From positions 28,148,001-28,212,000 of the forward strand of contig CM114273.1 in the NCBI GenBank assembly GCA_050084515.1: DNA of 64,000 bases, in the 5' to 3' direction. Shown here in pieces: positions 24,701 to 36,200 of the stretch (positions are counted from its first letter, which is position 1; every line of letters begins with the position of its first letter). The translations under genes were made by a program, and so were the position numbers. The notes under the pieces are model-generated. The model searched no databases and was not told the origin of the DNA. It saw only the letters and a list, made by a program, of their open reading frames with translations. The DNA is from Blasia pusilla (taxonomy: Eukaryota; Marchantiophyta; Marchantiopsida; Blasiales).

Positions 24701-26661
24701 TTCTAGTTTTGTGATTTTGCATGTGTTAAATCAGACGCGTCACTTTTTAGATTAATAAGTAAGAAATCTTGAAACATTAAAATCTTTTCTTAGGACAATA
24801 AAAATGCCACATACTTTTTTTTTAGTCTCTTTTAGTTTTAGTTTTGAACTACATCTACTAGTACTAATATGACATATTCCTCAATCATGTTTCAAAATTT
24901 AATAATATTAGTCTAAAGATTCCAAATATTACAAGTACCATTTTTTAGTCTTTGTTATGCAGCTACGTTGGACTAACTTTAGTTTGTGTGAATTTATATT
25001 AGTCATAAAGAAGACATATTACTTTTTCTTATTTGTAAATAATAAAATCTGGAAATATTAATTTTTAGTAAGAAAATTCAAGTTCCACATCATTTTTCTC
25101 ATCCATTGTAATTAAAATTGTAACAATTTTAGTAAGTAGTTGTAAAACTAGTGTTGTTGGACTTAGTTGTAAATTTCCTAGTGCTAAAAACATTATATTC
25201 CCTCTAGTGGATCATCTCCATCAATCTCATCAATTAAATGTGGTAACCCAAGGAATTTCATCATTATTTTCCCCTCTTCTGTGGTGGACACTCTCCTCTT
25301 TAATCAGATTGTACATATAACCTTTGATTTGGTACTATGTTTTGTTGTGATGCATCCATCATAGTCTTGATATGAGGAATTCGATGGACACTCATCTTAC
25401 CTCCATGCTTTCCCACTACCAAGACTTCTTTCAAACCCCTCTTTTGAAAGTATGAGTTTAACCAAACGTGGTTACCAACCAAGTGTGCTTTTGATGAGAA
25501 AGCCACGTTGAATCCTACCTCCCTTACTGCATCTTCAGCGTACTTCTATATTTCTAGGGGAAGACCTAAAACAATCCAATCTTCCAAATAAAATTTTGAT
25601 TTTTGGTGTGAGTGCTTGCAAACAACATCAGCCAAGAAGAAATCCACTTCGGATTTGCCATGTGCCATGGGACAAACCCATCTTTCCACCACCCATTGGT
25701 TCCTTGACAAAAAACTTGAAATGTTATCTGGTCTTTATACGACTATTTCATCTATGAACTTTGGTTGGATAGACGTAGACCTACTGTTTTACTATAATAA
25801 CTACCTTCGGCCTACCACCCGCTACTTAGTCAAGACGATTTATATCAGCAATAGTATCGTACTCCAAGCTAGAACCAAAAAGCATAAGCCAAGCAGTAAT
25901 TTGTGACATCACATCCATGTATGAACATCAAATCAACTCGAATTCCATGCATGTCACAAACCAATAAAGCGTTAGGGATATGGTGCAAGATTTAGTAAAA
26001 ACCCAATGATAAAATGTATTGTATGGCCCGAGTGCAATGTAGGGTCAATTGTTGAAAATATCCTTCCATCCTATGGCAACTAAGTGCCTACCTGTGGTGG
26101 GTGCACAAAATGCATCGCAACAAATGCAACGAATAATATTGTGAAAACAATAACTGAGAGAAATTGGGGATAAGGTACCTTCGTCACTTGCAGGAGATGT
26201 ATGTTCACATGTGAAGTCGGCTCTGAACGCTTTCAACTCAAGACCGGCTGCAAACTGAAGACGAGCTCAAGAACGCAGCTACGAACATTGAGAGTGCGGG
26301 CTGCTACTACAAAGAGGGTTGAAACCTTTTCTGCTACACAACTACAAAACCGAGTGAAAAAGGATCTTGGGAGAGCCAAGATACTAATGATGAAAGCACG
26401 GCTTAACGCAAAGACAAGGTAAATTGTGTATCAAACCTACACATGCAAAGCGCCATTTTGGAAATCCAAGAAACGAGCTAACACCAACGGCCTAAGACCT
26501 GAAATCCCAGCCCGCAGACCTGGATAGAGCCAAGAGCAATATACTAGAAAGCAAAAAGGGGCTCACGGGGTTCACTGAGCAACGAGCGCCATGATAGACA
26601 CCCAGTCAGCAAATAGTAAGCGAACCGAGAGCACCAAGCTGAGAAAAACCAGAGCGATGTA
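21771..26661. other. About 4.9 kb AT-rich region with no recognised gene
   Basis: No coding sequence was supported. A 27-bp direct repeat with two mismatches occurs at 22801-22827 and 23014-23040. A fragment resembling the Ty3/gypsy LTR lies at 23931-23971. The remainder from 24650 to 25250 is very AT-rich with many TTAGT words. Confidence 0.4.
23931..23971 (+). repeat. Fragment matching the Ty3/gypsy LTR
   Basis: Forty-one bases match 60614-60654 at 37 positions, starting AGCGATGTATGTTGTAT and ending CGCACGACAAC. In the gypsy copy this segment lies in the long form of the 3' LTR. This indicates further, decayed members of that family in the neighbourhood. Confidence 0.65.
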
Positions 26662-26666
26662 GCGCC

Positions 26667-26883
26667 TGTTGGAATGTGTAAACGGGAACAAGCCGCGCTG
26701 CACCGTAAACAAAGAGGCTTCAACGTACACGCTGCAGAGGCAAGTTGGGTGCAACGTAAACGCTGCATAGACGAGTTAGGCTCCAATCAAACAGCATGCA
26801 ACGAGCACTTAGCTCATGTTTAAAACTCTTCACATGGCTGTGACCAATTATTCCGCTCAGCAGAATTGCTGAAATAAACTTCA
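26667..26883 (+). repeat. Copia 5' LTR
   Basis: 217 bp, TG...CA ends, five differences from the 3' LTR. The sequence TTTAAAACTC near 26819 (TATAAAACTC in the 3' LTR) is a plausible TATA box; the 5' copy has lost the canonical form. Confidence 0.95.
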
Positions 26884-26900
26884 TGGTATCAGAGCAGGTT
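26884..26900 (+). other. Primer binding site, initiator tRNA-Met type
   Basis: TGGTATCAGAGCAGGTT begins at the base after the 5' LTR. TGGTATCAGAGC is the usual sequence complementary to the 3' end of initiator methionyl-tRNA in plant copia elements. Confidence 0.92.
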
Positions 26901-27336
26901 TCATGTGAGATTTCTAACAATTTCTTACAAACTGAAACTCGTGCATATTGCGCGTGAGATCTCTAGCAATTTCTCACAAGCTGAAACTGCACCTGAGCAC
27001 TTTACGAGAGCTACTTCCTACTCCGAGTGAGATTGGTACTCATATACAGAGAGAATAGGACAGGAAGAACTGTGTACCCTTTTGACAGGGAGAGTAAGTA
27101 TACTCCCAATAGAGGTACTCATATACAGTGAAAATAGGAAAGAAATCTGGATAGAAAACATGAGCATGCAAGTGAAGAGAAGTGTGTACCCTGTTTGTAC
27201 CTTTTTTTCTTTTTTCTTTTTTCACAGGGACAAATATCAAGCTGAGAGAAGAGGAAGAAGACTAGCAATCAGAAGTCGATCATATGCAGGCAAGGCGGAC
27301 CAACAAGATCGAAGCAAGCACCTATCAAGATCAAAG

Positions 27337-30300
27337 ATGACGAGCCTTACCGACAAGATATTGAGTGAGAGCCACAAGCTCGATGAGAGCAATTACGGCA
27401 CTTGGCAATACATGATGAAGGCCATTCTGATGGCATCTGATCTTTACGATATAGTTGATGGCAGAGAAGAGAAGACCTCGAATATGGATGCTCGAGCCAC
27501 GAAAGACTTCGAGAAGAGAGCACGAAAGACTTCGAGAAGAGAGATCGAAAGGCCCTTGGAATTCTGATGATGTCAACGAGAGATTCTCAAATCCCTCATT
27601 TGAAACATGCAGAGACCTCTAAGGAAGCTTGGACTACACTTGAAGCGGTTCATGCTAGCACAAGCATGACCAGAAAACTGGCATTGCAGAGGCGAATTTA
27701 CTCAATGAAGATGAGCTCGACCTCGACTATGTATTCACACCTTAGCATTATGAAAGAGCTAAGAGATGATTTGGCAAAATTTAAGGTCTTAATTGATGAT
27801 GAAACCATAGGAGCCACTATGATGAATAGTGTGGCCCAAGACTCCTACGGGGACTTCATAAACTCTCTAGCCGTGAGAGAAAAGACGCCTACTTTTTTTG
27901 AACTATGCACACTCCTACTTGACGAAGAAAGGAGACGCAACGACCTTGCTGCCCAAGAAGGACAAGAATCGGGACCCAGCGCTCTATTCAGCCAGAATAA
28001 GGGAACATTCCCTCGTCAATATGAAGAAAGGCGATCACAAGAGCGCAACACATCCGGACCAAAGGCCCAAACCTTCCGCACCACCGAGAAAAAGTTCAAT
28101 GGTAAGACCTATAGCACTACCAGCAAGAAGGAGTGCACAATATGCAGTAAGATTGGCCATGACTCCAATCAATGTTGGTACAGGAATGATCGCCACAATC
28201 AATCAATGAGACCACAAGAAAAGCAACGAAGCTTCCTCGCCGAGAATGGGAGAACCAATCGAGCACTCACACCACAAAGTGAAGATGATGCACGAGGACT
28301 TATCTCGGCATTGGTTACTACAAACCAAGTGGACAAGTGGTTCATTGATAGCGGCGCCAGCAACCACATGATCAAAAATAAAGGTTGGTTCACATCTTAC
28401 AAACCTTTGATGAATGGACCTGAAGTATCAATGGGAGACGGCTCCATTCACTCTGCGATTGGGGAAGGAGATGTGCAAGTGACATTGCCCTCGGGTGAAG
28501 ATTATACAATCAAGGATGTGTGGCATATTCTAGCTTTAACACACAACCTTATCTCCATCGGCCAGATCACCGAAAGACAGAATATGAAGGTTGTTTTTGA
28601 TTCCAAAGGATGTGAGTTCTTACGAGAGGCCAACAATTTTGTCGCTGCCCAAGGGGTAAGGTATGGACGACTATATAAACTTCTTAGCAAGCCGAGCCCT
28701 CAACTATTTGCAAGATCTTCAAACCAACTACAAGTTTGGCATGAAAGACTTGGGTACTTTAACACGAAGGGCCTCAAGTTGTTAAGCAAAGACAATATGG
28801 TTGGAGGGTTACCTAAATTAAGTGGAGAAATATCCACTTGTGACACTTGCTTACGAGGCAAGCAATTGAGGCAAAAGTTTGACAAACATACCCTCTCAAG
28901 GGCTCCAACTCCCCTCCACCTAGTCCACATCGACCTTGGAGGACCAATTCAAACGGCTTCACTATCAAGGGCAAGATACTACATGCTATTAGTTGATGAC
29001 CATTCAAGATTTATGTGGGTTTATTTCCTACAACACAAATCCAATGCATTAGGTATACTCAAGAAATTTCTTACATGATGAGAACTCAATCTACTACAGC
29101 AGTGGGATCCTTGCATCTACACCTTGGCAAGCCGCCCTCAAAGGTGAAGATGATATGAACGAATAGGGGAGGTGAATTCATGGGGAAAGCATTTGAGACC
29201 TTTTGTTGCGATCATGGCATCCGTCATCAACTTACTACGGCCTACATCCCACAACAAAATGGTATTGTTGAGAGGAGGAATCGAACGGTAGTTGAGATGG
29301 CAAGGTGCATGTTGAAGGGGCAAAATCTCCCCAACTATCTCTGGGCAGAGGCCATAAACATGGCCATCTACATCCTCAACAAGTGCCCAACAAGGGCTTT
29401 GGAGGAGAAAACGCTTGAAGAAGTCTTCACTGGCATCAAACCAAATGTCTCACACCTTCGCATCTTTGGGTGTGGAGCTTATGCACATATACCAAGAGAA
29501 TTGAGGAGAAAACTTGATGATAAAAGTGTGAGATGCATATTTATTGGCTATGGCACTAGAGAGAAAGCTTACAAGCTCTTCTCCTTGGAGCACCACAAGG
29601 TGTTTATGAGCCGCGACGTCATATTTGATGAAGATCCTCTCCACTCCGAAGAGCATCAATCAAACGACCGATAGTGGCCTCAAACCTCCAAGAACGAGGA
29701 GTCAGAAAATGAATCTGACAAGGATACACCATCTTCAGGGCCCACAACTCATGTTGATCCACCACCAACACTTGGTGAAAGAGGTCAAGGATTGGACGAT
29801 ATGGAGCCCACACTTGCGCTACCACCTCCACGAAGGTCAAGTCGACTACACCAACTTCCTTCCAACTTACGAGAGGATTACGTTTTACACATGGCTTTCT
29901 TTCTAAGTCATACACCATTTTAGCAAGCTCCCATTGAGCCTCAATCATTCCAAGAGGCATGCACTAATCCACATTGGCAACATGCAATGACCGAGGAGTA
30001 CAATGCCATAGTTGCCAACCGTACATGGGACCTGGTCCGTCTCCCATCAGGGAGGACTGCTATCCCTACAAAGTGGGTTTATAAGTGTAAGTATAACACT
30101 GATGGATCGTTGTCCAGGTACAAGGCAAGGCTAGTAGCAAAAGGCTATCGACAACGCCAAGGCATTGATTATGATGAGACATATGCATCAGTTGCAAAAA
30201 TGATCACGATTCGAGTGATCATATCTCTTGCAGTCATGTTTGATTGGCCCCTATTGCAAATGGATGTTCAAAATGCCTTCTTAAATGGCACTTTGGAAGA

Positions 30301-31470
30301 AGAGGTATATCTACAACAACCTCAAGGTTTTACTGCTCCTAGAACTGAAGACCTTGTTTGCAAGATGCGGAAAGCTCTTTATGGCCTGATGCAAGCAAAT
30401 CGAACTGGAATCAAACCTATGACTCGACTATGCTAAAAAAACTTGGATTTGCAAAGAGTAAACACGAATTAACCTTTCTCTCAAGATCTCTACTTACGGG
30501 ATTGTCATTGTGATCTTATATGTGGATGACTTGATCATTACTGGAGATGATGTACAAGGGATACGTGATCTTGAAGAAGGATTCTCCTCTTCATTCAAAA
30601 TGAAAGATCTTCGGAGTTTACACTTCTGCCTAGGACTTGAAGTAAAGCGAGGGCCGAAAATGACCTTCTTGACTCAAGAAAGGCATATAGCTATCTTGTT
30701 TCAAACTTTTGGCCTAGAGGATTGCAAATCAACGCCCACTCCGACGAGTACAGAGAGACTTACTTATAATGATGAAGAGGAGAAGGTGGACTTGAAAGAG
30801 TACCAAAAATTGGTGGGCTCACTTATCTATATCACCAACTCCCGACCATATATTGCATATGCAGTAAGCCAGATCAGCCAACATATGGTTGATCCTCGAA
30901 AGTCTCACCTTATTGCAGCAAAGAGGGTGGCAAGGTATCTTAAGGGTACAAACACATTTGGGCTTGCCTACGATAGAGGAATCCAACAAGCTCCGATAAT
31001 CTTGGGATTCTCAGATGCTGATTATGCAAGTTGTCCAATAACTCGCAAATCAACTTCAGGAAATTTCTTCTCCTTTGGAAGTGCGGCTGTGAGCTTCTCA
31101 TCAAAGAAGCAAGCCTCAATTTCTCTATCTTCCACGGAGGCAGAATACCGTGGATTGACAAATGCCACAACGGAAGCCATATGGCTTAGAGGACTATTGG
31201 CTGAACTTCGGTTTACCTAATCTGATCCTACTGTAATCTTGGGAGATAACATTAGTTCTATTTATTTGTCCAGAAATCCACTCTTCCATTCACGAACCAA
31301 ACATATCAAGTGCAAAGCATCACTTTGTTCGAGAAAAGGTACTTGAGTGGGGACATCAATGTTGTGTGATGTCCGGGAGACGAACAGGTTGCTGACATCT
31401 TCACCAAAGGCCTTCCTACTGCTAAGTTTGAAAGATTTAGATCACTTCTTGGTGTTTTAGATTTTGTGTA
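27337..31470 (+). pseudogene. Copia gag-pol, disabled
   Basis: Gag starts at 27337 and reads a UBN2-like domain. A perfect 23-bp tandem duplication (27498-27543) then shifts the frame, which resumes as a 503-codon frame at 27567-29078. Following domains are a CCHC knuckle (Cys-X2-Cys-X4-His-X4-Cys, about 28134), protease Asp-Ser-Gly-Ala (about 28347), a GAG-pre-integrase His-Glu-Arg-Leu, and the first integrase Asp near 28930. The integrase is broken by stops around 29080-29160. Its second catalytic position reads Thr-Asn-Arg-Gly-Gly-Glu-Phe where Asp is expected. The Glu region (29180-29674) is intact. RT lies at 29987-30436 and 30510-31220, with Tyr-Val-Asp-Asp at about 30519. RNase H includes Ser-Ser-Thr-Glu-Ala-Glu-Tyr. 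Stops at 31217 and near 31363 fall in the tail. No functional polyprotein can be made. Confidence 0.93.
27498..27543 (+). repeat. Perfect 23-bp tandem duplication that breaks gag
   Basis: Bases 27498-27520 and 27521-27543 are identical. Because 23 is not a multiple of three, the duplication alone accounts for the frame change between the first gag frame and the following long frame. Confidence 0.9.
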
Positions 31471-31499
31471 AAAACATATGTGTTCAAAGAGGATGTTCC

Positions 31500-31511
31500 G
31501 TTTAGGGAGGA
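31500..31511 (+). other. Polypurine tract of the copia element
   Basis: The bases directly before the 3' LTR end in TTTAGGGAGGA, a purine-rich run where plus-strand priming would occur. It is short but correctly placed. Confidence 0.75.
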
Positions 31512-31728
31512 TGTTGGAATGTGTAAACGGGAACAAGCCGCGCTGCACCGTAAACAAAGAGGCTTCAACGTACACGCTGCAGAGGCAAGTTGGGTGCAAC
31601 GTAAACACTGCATAGACGAGTTAGACTCCAATCAAACAGCATGCAACGAGCACTTAGCTCATGTATAAAACTCTTCACATGGCTGTGACCAATTATTTCG
31701 CTAAGCAGAATTGCTGAAATAAACTTCA
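31512..31728 (+). repeat. Copia 3' LTR
   Basis: 217 bp, same length and ends as the 5' LTR. It keeps TATAAAACTC, a TATA-like box. The five differences from the 5' LTR comprise three transitions and two T/A or C/A changes. Confidence 0.95.
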
Positions 31729-31733
31729 GCGCC

Positions 31734-33265
31734 TGACACAGAGTTCCCGGACTTCTCCCCTCTTGGTCTTTCTCACTGAACCCACGAAGTTCCCCGCACA
31801 CAAGAGAGGAAGAGGGATAAACAATACGGCAACAAGAAAGGACAGCAGAAAACCACATACGAAAAGAGAACGTGAAGGAACAATACTCATGTGCGTAAGG
31901 AGCTAGAACTCTGGAGAAGCACCGTAAATCAAACGAGTCCTTCGCGGGAAAGATCGGAAGAAACACTAAGCGCGAAACTTGAAGGCGTCGATCAGGCCTA
32001 ACCTTACGCGACCACGCAATAAACAACCATGAAAAATGAATTATGAAAAATAACTTGTATTAGGGGTATCATTTTACCGGCTATCTGAGATTTTAGATTC
32101 CCCCGGAACTCTCTATATGAGGATCCCAAACGGGGTAGCTATCGAGCTACCCAGTTTGGCGCTCCGGACGAGTGTCTTCCCGGTACTCCCCATGGAATTA
32201 CAACTTATAGGTGAAGGATAGATTAAAAACAGGATGCTTTAAAGCTCCCGCCCCTCCTCTTCCGGATGGCTTTCCGGGCCGATCCCCTAACGTGGCTGAT
32301 TCCGGATAGCCCGTAAAATGACACCCCTATTATGAAGCCTGTGCACTCGGACTCGACGTTCTATAGGGGCCGCAACCAATTAGCCTTGCCGCCGCAAACT
32401 TGCTATTTTCGGGGACGATTTCCGTCATACGTCTTATGGTTCGAGTCCAGGCCGACCAACGCAACCGCAAAGGTCGGCTTCGTGCTCTCCGGGGCCGCTT
32501 TCCGTCAGCGTGCTTCGGTTCGGATCCAAAACGACCATGCACTGCGCTCGGAACCTAAATCGAGCCCTCTGTGGGGTTCAGGGGTTTAGCGCATGTAGTT
32601 CTCGTTTGCACGTCTACTACACTTACTTCAATTTTGCACCAGAGCTCGACAGTAGTCGACCGTGAGCAGACTAGACTAGAGGGATGCGGACACCATTTGC
32701 GTGTTTAGTAGGGAGGGTCCGTTGCGTAGTCACAGCGCAGTGCAAAAAGTTAAGAACGTCGGTGTGAGTTCCAATTGGAGATCATCAGAACCCGAAAATT
32801 CAGCTCGCAAAATAGTTAGAATATTATAGAGAGCGAGTGATAAGAACGGTAGATTAGGTGCTAAGATGAGAAGAAGTTCTTGACACGTCAATGTGGTCGA
32901 GGAAGATTTTTGTGACTGGGAGGACGTCAGTACTCATTTAGGGTTTAGTATTAGTCTGGAAAACCCGGTACTGTGGAGATCTCGGTGGTCTTTAAAGACT
33001 TGCAGATGTAATGGATCGGCTTTCCGATTGGATGCAGATGTAAATCAGAGCTCGGGGGAGCATTGGACAACGGATGACTAGTTCTTCGGTTTCCTACTTC
33101 TAGTTGAAGTCTCGGAAGCCGTGCAAAATGGCGGGATCTGGTATTCTCCGATCATGACGAGAATACCATGTCGAAGGAGAGTACTGAATGGGAGGAGTGA
33201 AGGAATCTGATTCACATAGTCCGTGAGTATTCTCTCCCGGAAAATTGGAGGAAGTACACGAAGTG
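31734..33265. other. Intergenic region before NUP214, no recognised gene
   Basis: No supported coding sequence. A small hairpin GGGTAGCT...AGCTACCC lies at about 32136-32155. The last few hundred bases presumably include the NUP214 promoter and 5' leader, but no clear core element was seen. A short open frame at 32332-32589 has no recognisable features. Confidence 0.4.
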
Positions 33266-36200
33266 ATGGAGCTCAAAGAGGTGGAGCTGAAGAAAGTTAA
33301 CGATGTTATGTTCAAGCGAATTGGTGTGGACGTGCCCATACTTTCCCCAGCAGAAGGCTTCTCTTCGGATGACCTTCCAGTTCGGGCTCTGACCGTCTCC
33401 AATCGCTTTGGCTACAGTTTCTTTGCCCATTCGAGAGGTTGGTTCAATGCCGAGGGGTTTCACTTGAGCCCGTGCTGCCAGCACTCGGCCCCCGCCCTTC
33501 CCTTTTTTAATTACCTGTTTTAATTTCTGCTTTCGGGTAGAAGTCACTCTAGCAGAAGGATATTTTGGGGATTGGCCCTACATCTCCATGGACCTTCGCG
33601 TATGATACTTACTGTCTACATTTTCCCTTCTGTATGTTCTGGAAATTTTCCGTCTCAAGCACCATCTCTGGATGTAGTGGTTTTGAAATGTCGAAAATCC
33701 AAATATCAGATCTTTGGGTTTGATGTACTCACACCCGTGCTAAAGTTCCTTCCTCAGATGTTTAAGTGAATGACCAACATCCATTTGCTGTGAATCAGGA
33801 TTTAGTGTGGCAAAAACAGCAGATCTGCTTGAAGTCGCAGAGAAGCTGAGAGATAGTGCAAATGCCGGTCAAACAGCCCAGGAGAGGTGCATCGCCACTG
33901 CAACTGTGCCGAACATTCGTTTTTTGGCCTTGTCTTGCGATGAACTCACAGTGTGTGTTTGTGCTGGTAGCACTGTGATGTTTCACGATCTCTCAATGCT
34001 TGTTCATAAGGTGAGTACATCAGAAGAAGAGTAGTGTTGTCTCAGGATGAAGTTCTGCCAAAGATTTGTGTCAGAATTGATTTGCTATTTTCCCATGATA
34101 TTGAATTACTTTTAATTTCTTAAACCTTTCTCATTGTTTGATCCTGTAAAAAGAAAAGAGGTACGATGATTCTTATGTGTGCATCAATTTACTGAAATGT
34201 CGTGGCTATCCTTATGCTGTGTGGCAGTTGGACACTCGCCCATTTCAAGTATGCAAAGTTGATCCACATGATGATACATATGCAAAGGATTTCATCTGGA
34301 GCCCGTCAGATTCTGAATCATATCTACTTGTTACTAGCAATGGAAAGTTGTTGCTTGGACATGTTGGGTCTGGTCTACAGAGCAAGGTCGAGCATGGTGT
34401 TGTTGCAGGTAATGGTTGGCTCTCTGTAGCCTGATTTGTATTTTTAGTCTTATGCTGGGCAAATGCCATTTTCACAGTAGCATGCAAAGCTTTCCCAAAG
34501 ACATGCAGATCAGTTTTTTATTGCTTGTGCATGCTCAATTGCAATCATGATGTAAGCTCTCATTTCCTATTGCTTTCTCTGCTCTTCTCCCAGCCAGTTG
34601 GAGTGCAGATGGACAAAACATTGCCTATGTTACTGACAATCGTCACATGAGCATCACCACCTCCAAATTCGGGAAGACTTTTGATCTAGAACTTCCGACT
34701 CATATTTCAGATGAAGATGTTGATTGTGATTTAACTGGTATATGTTCTGATCTCTGTCTCAAGGATGCAAAGTTATATGCTCTTTGTTCTTGGAATCTTG
34801 GAACTCAGGTCGGTGGCACATCTGTTTGGAAGCATCTTCTGTACCGTCGTAGAAATCATTGTGCTGAAGTTCTGATTTTTGTTCAGTTTTTTAGATACTT
34901 CCCACAAGAATTTGCTTGCGATGATGTCTACTGGCAGCATGTGGTTGTTAATGGTCCTTTTGGGCATTGCGTTAATCACTTCAGAGTGTGCAAACTCACT
35001 TTTCAAATGCAGTGGATGCAATTAGATGGGTGCGTCCAGACAGCATAGTGGTTGGATTCGTGCGAGTAAATTCTGAAGGAGAGGAGGATGGAAACCCTCT
35101 CTTTGTTGTGAATTCAAGAAACGGAAATCTTGCCAAGGTTTACTCTCCTGACACTTGACTGTAATTGGAAGTATTATAAGAAACTAGTTTTCAAAAGTAC
35201 TTGCAGTTCTTGGAAAGGTTTGAATTGAACAACATAGTAGTTGTTGATCTCATTATCAAACCAAGATTAGATAGATGAAGCCTAAGGAAGGATGTCAGGA
35301 TACTTAGGACTGGGGATTACATGTCAGCTGAAGCTTGATAAGGGCACAAAGCATTTCCAGTGTATCTGCTCACTACCTTTATTGCTGAATGCAGGAGGAG
35401 AACAACTTATTGGGGCTTGTCTTCTACCAGCTCTTCCCATCCATAGGTTCTTTTGTCATTCCATCAGGCAGTGGGCCTTACATGCTCATGGAGTACCTCA
35501 AACCATGGTAAATGGGGGATTCAACTTTTGTCTTTGATCTCAGGACACGTCCACAGTACTTAATTCAATAGTCTGTCCTTGCACACGATTTTACACCTTT
35601 GCTTAGACTATGCTGAAGGGAATCCGGTGGGCCATGCAGTGTGCAATTTAGCAAACTAACAGTAGAGGACTGGAGTAGAAAAAAAAGTAAACAGTGTGTC
35701 TGCAAAAGGATGGTTTTTTTTATTTGTATGGAACATTATTGGAACCAAGTGACACCTGTAGCAGCTTAAGGCAACCTAACAAAGAAGGTTAACATACATC
35801 CAAAATTTTGCAGATGTTTTGGTCTGACTCCCCTATTCACTTTTTTCCTGACTTCTGTGTAATAATCTTTCCTGCAGGGAAATGATAGTGGCTGCAAGCA
35901 GGAAGAGCATTGATGACCACATTGTGCTTGTAGGCTGGCTTTCAGAAGATGGCAAAGAGGAGGCTTACAGCATAGAACTTGGCAATGATCGTTGGATCCC
36001 TCGAATTGAACTCCAAGGTTTGTTGAACATTTCAATACAATTCCAACGACTTGCCTGTCGCTCTGTGGCTCAGTGTTAGAAATACTATAAAATCTAGACA
36101 TAGCAAAACCTGGCGAATTTGAAAGTTATTGTTTTCACTTCTCTGTATCAATTCTTGCCCTGAGACTTTAAGATCTTGATTTTACCTCGTAGTTGGACTG

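Larger units (their letters stand above)
26662..31733 (+). mobile_element. Ty1/copia LTR retrotransposon, structurally complete, coding region disabled
   Basis: The element is bounded by the direct repeat GCGCC (26662-26666 and 31729-31733), a 5-bp target-site duplication. Two 217-bp LTRs begin TGTTGG and end TTCA. The order gag, protease, integrase, RT, RNase H is that of Ty1/copia. The LTRs differ at five sites (about 2.3 percent), so insertion was fairly recent, yet the coding region has several breaks. Either it copied a defective template with proteins supplied by another copy, or it decayed quickly. Confidence 0.95.
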
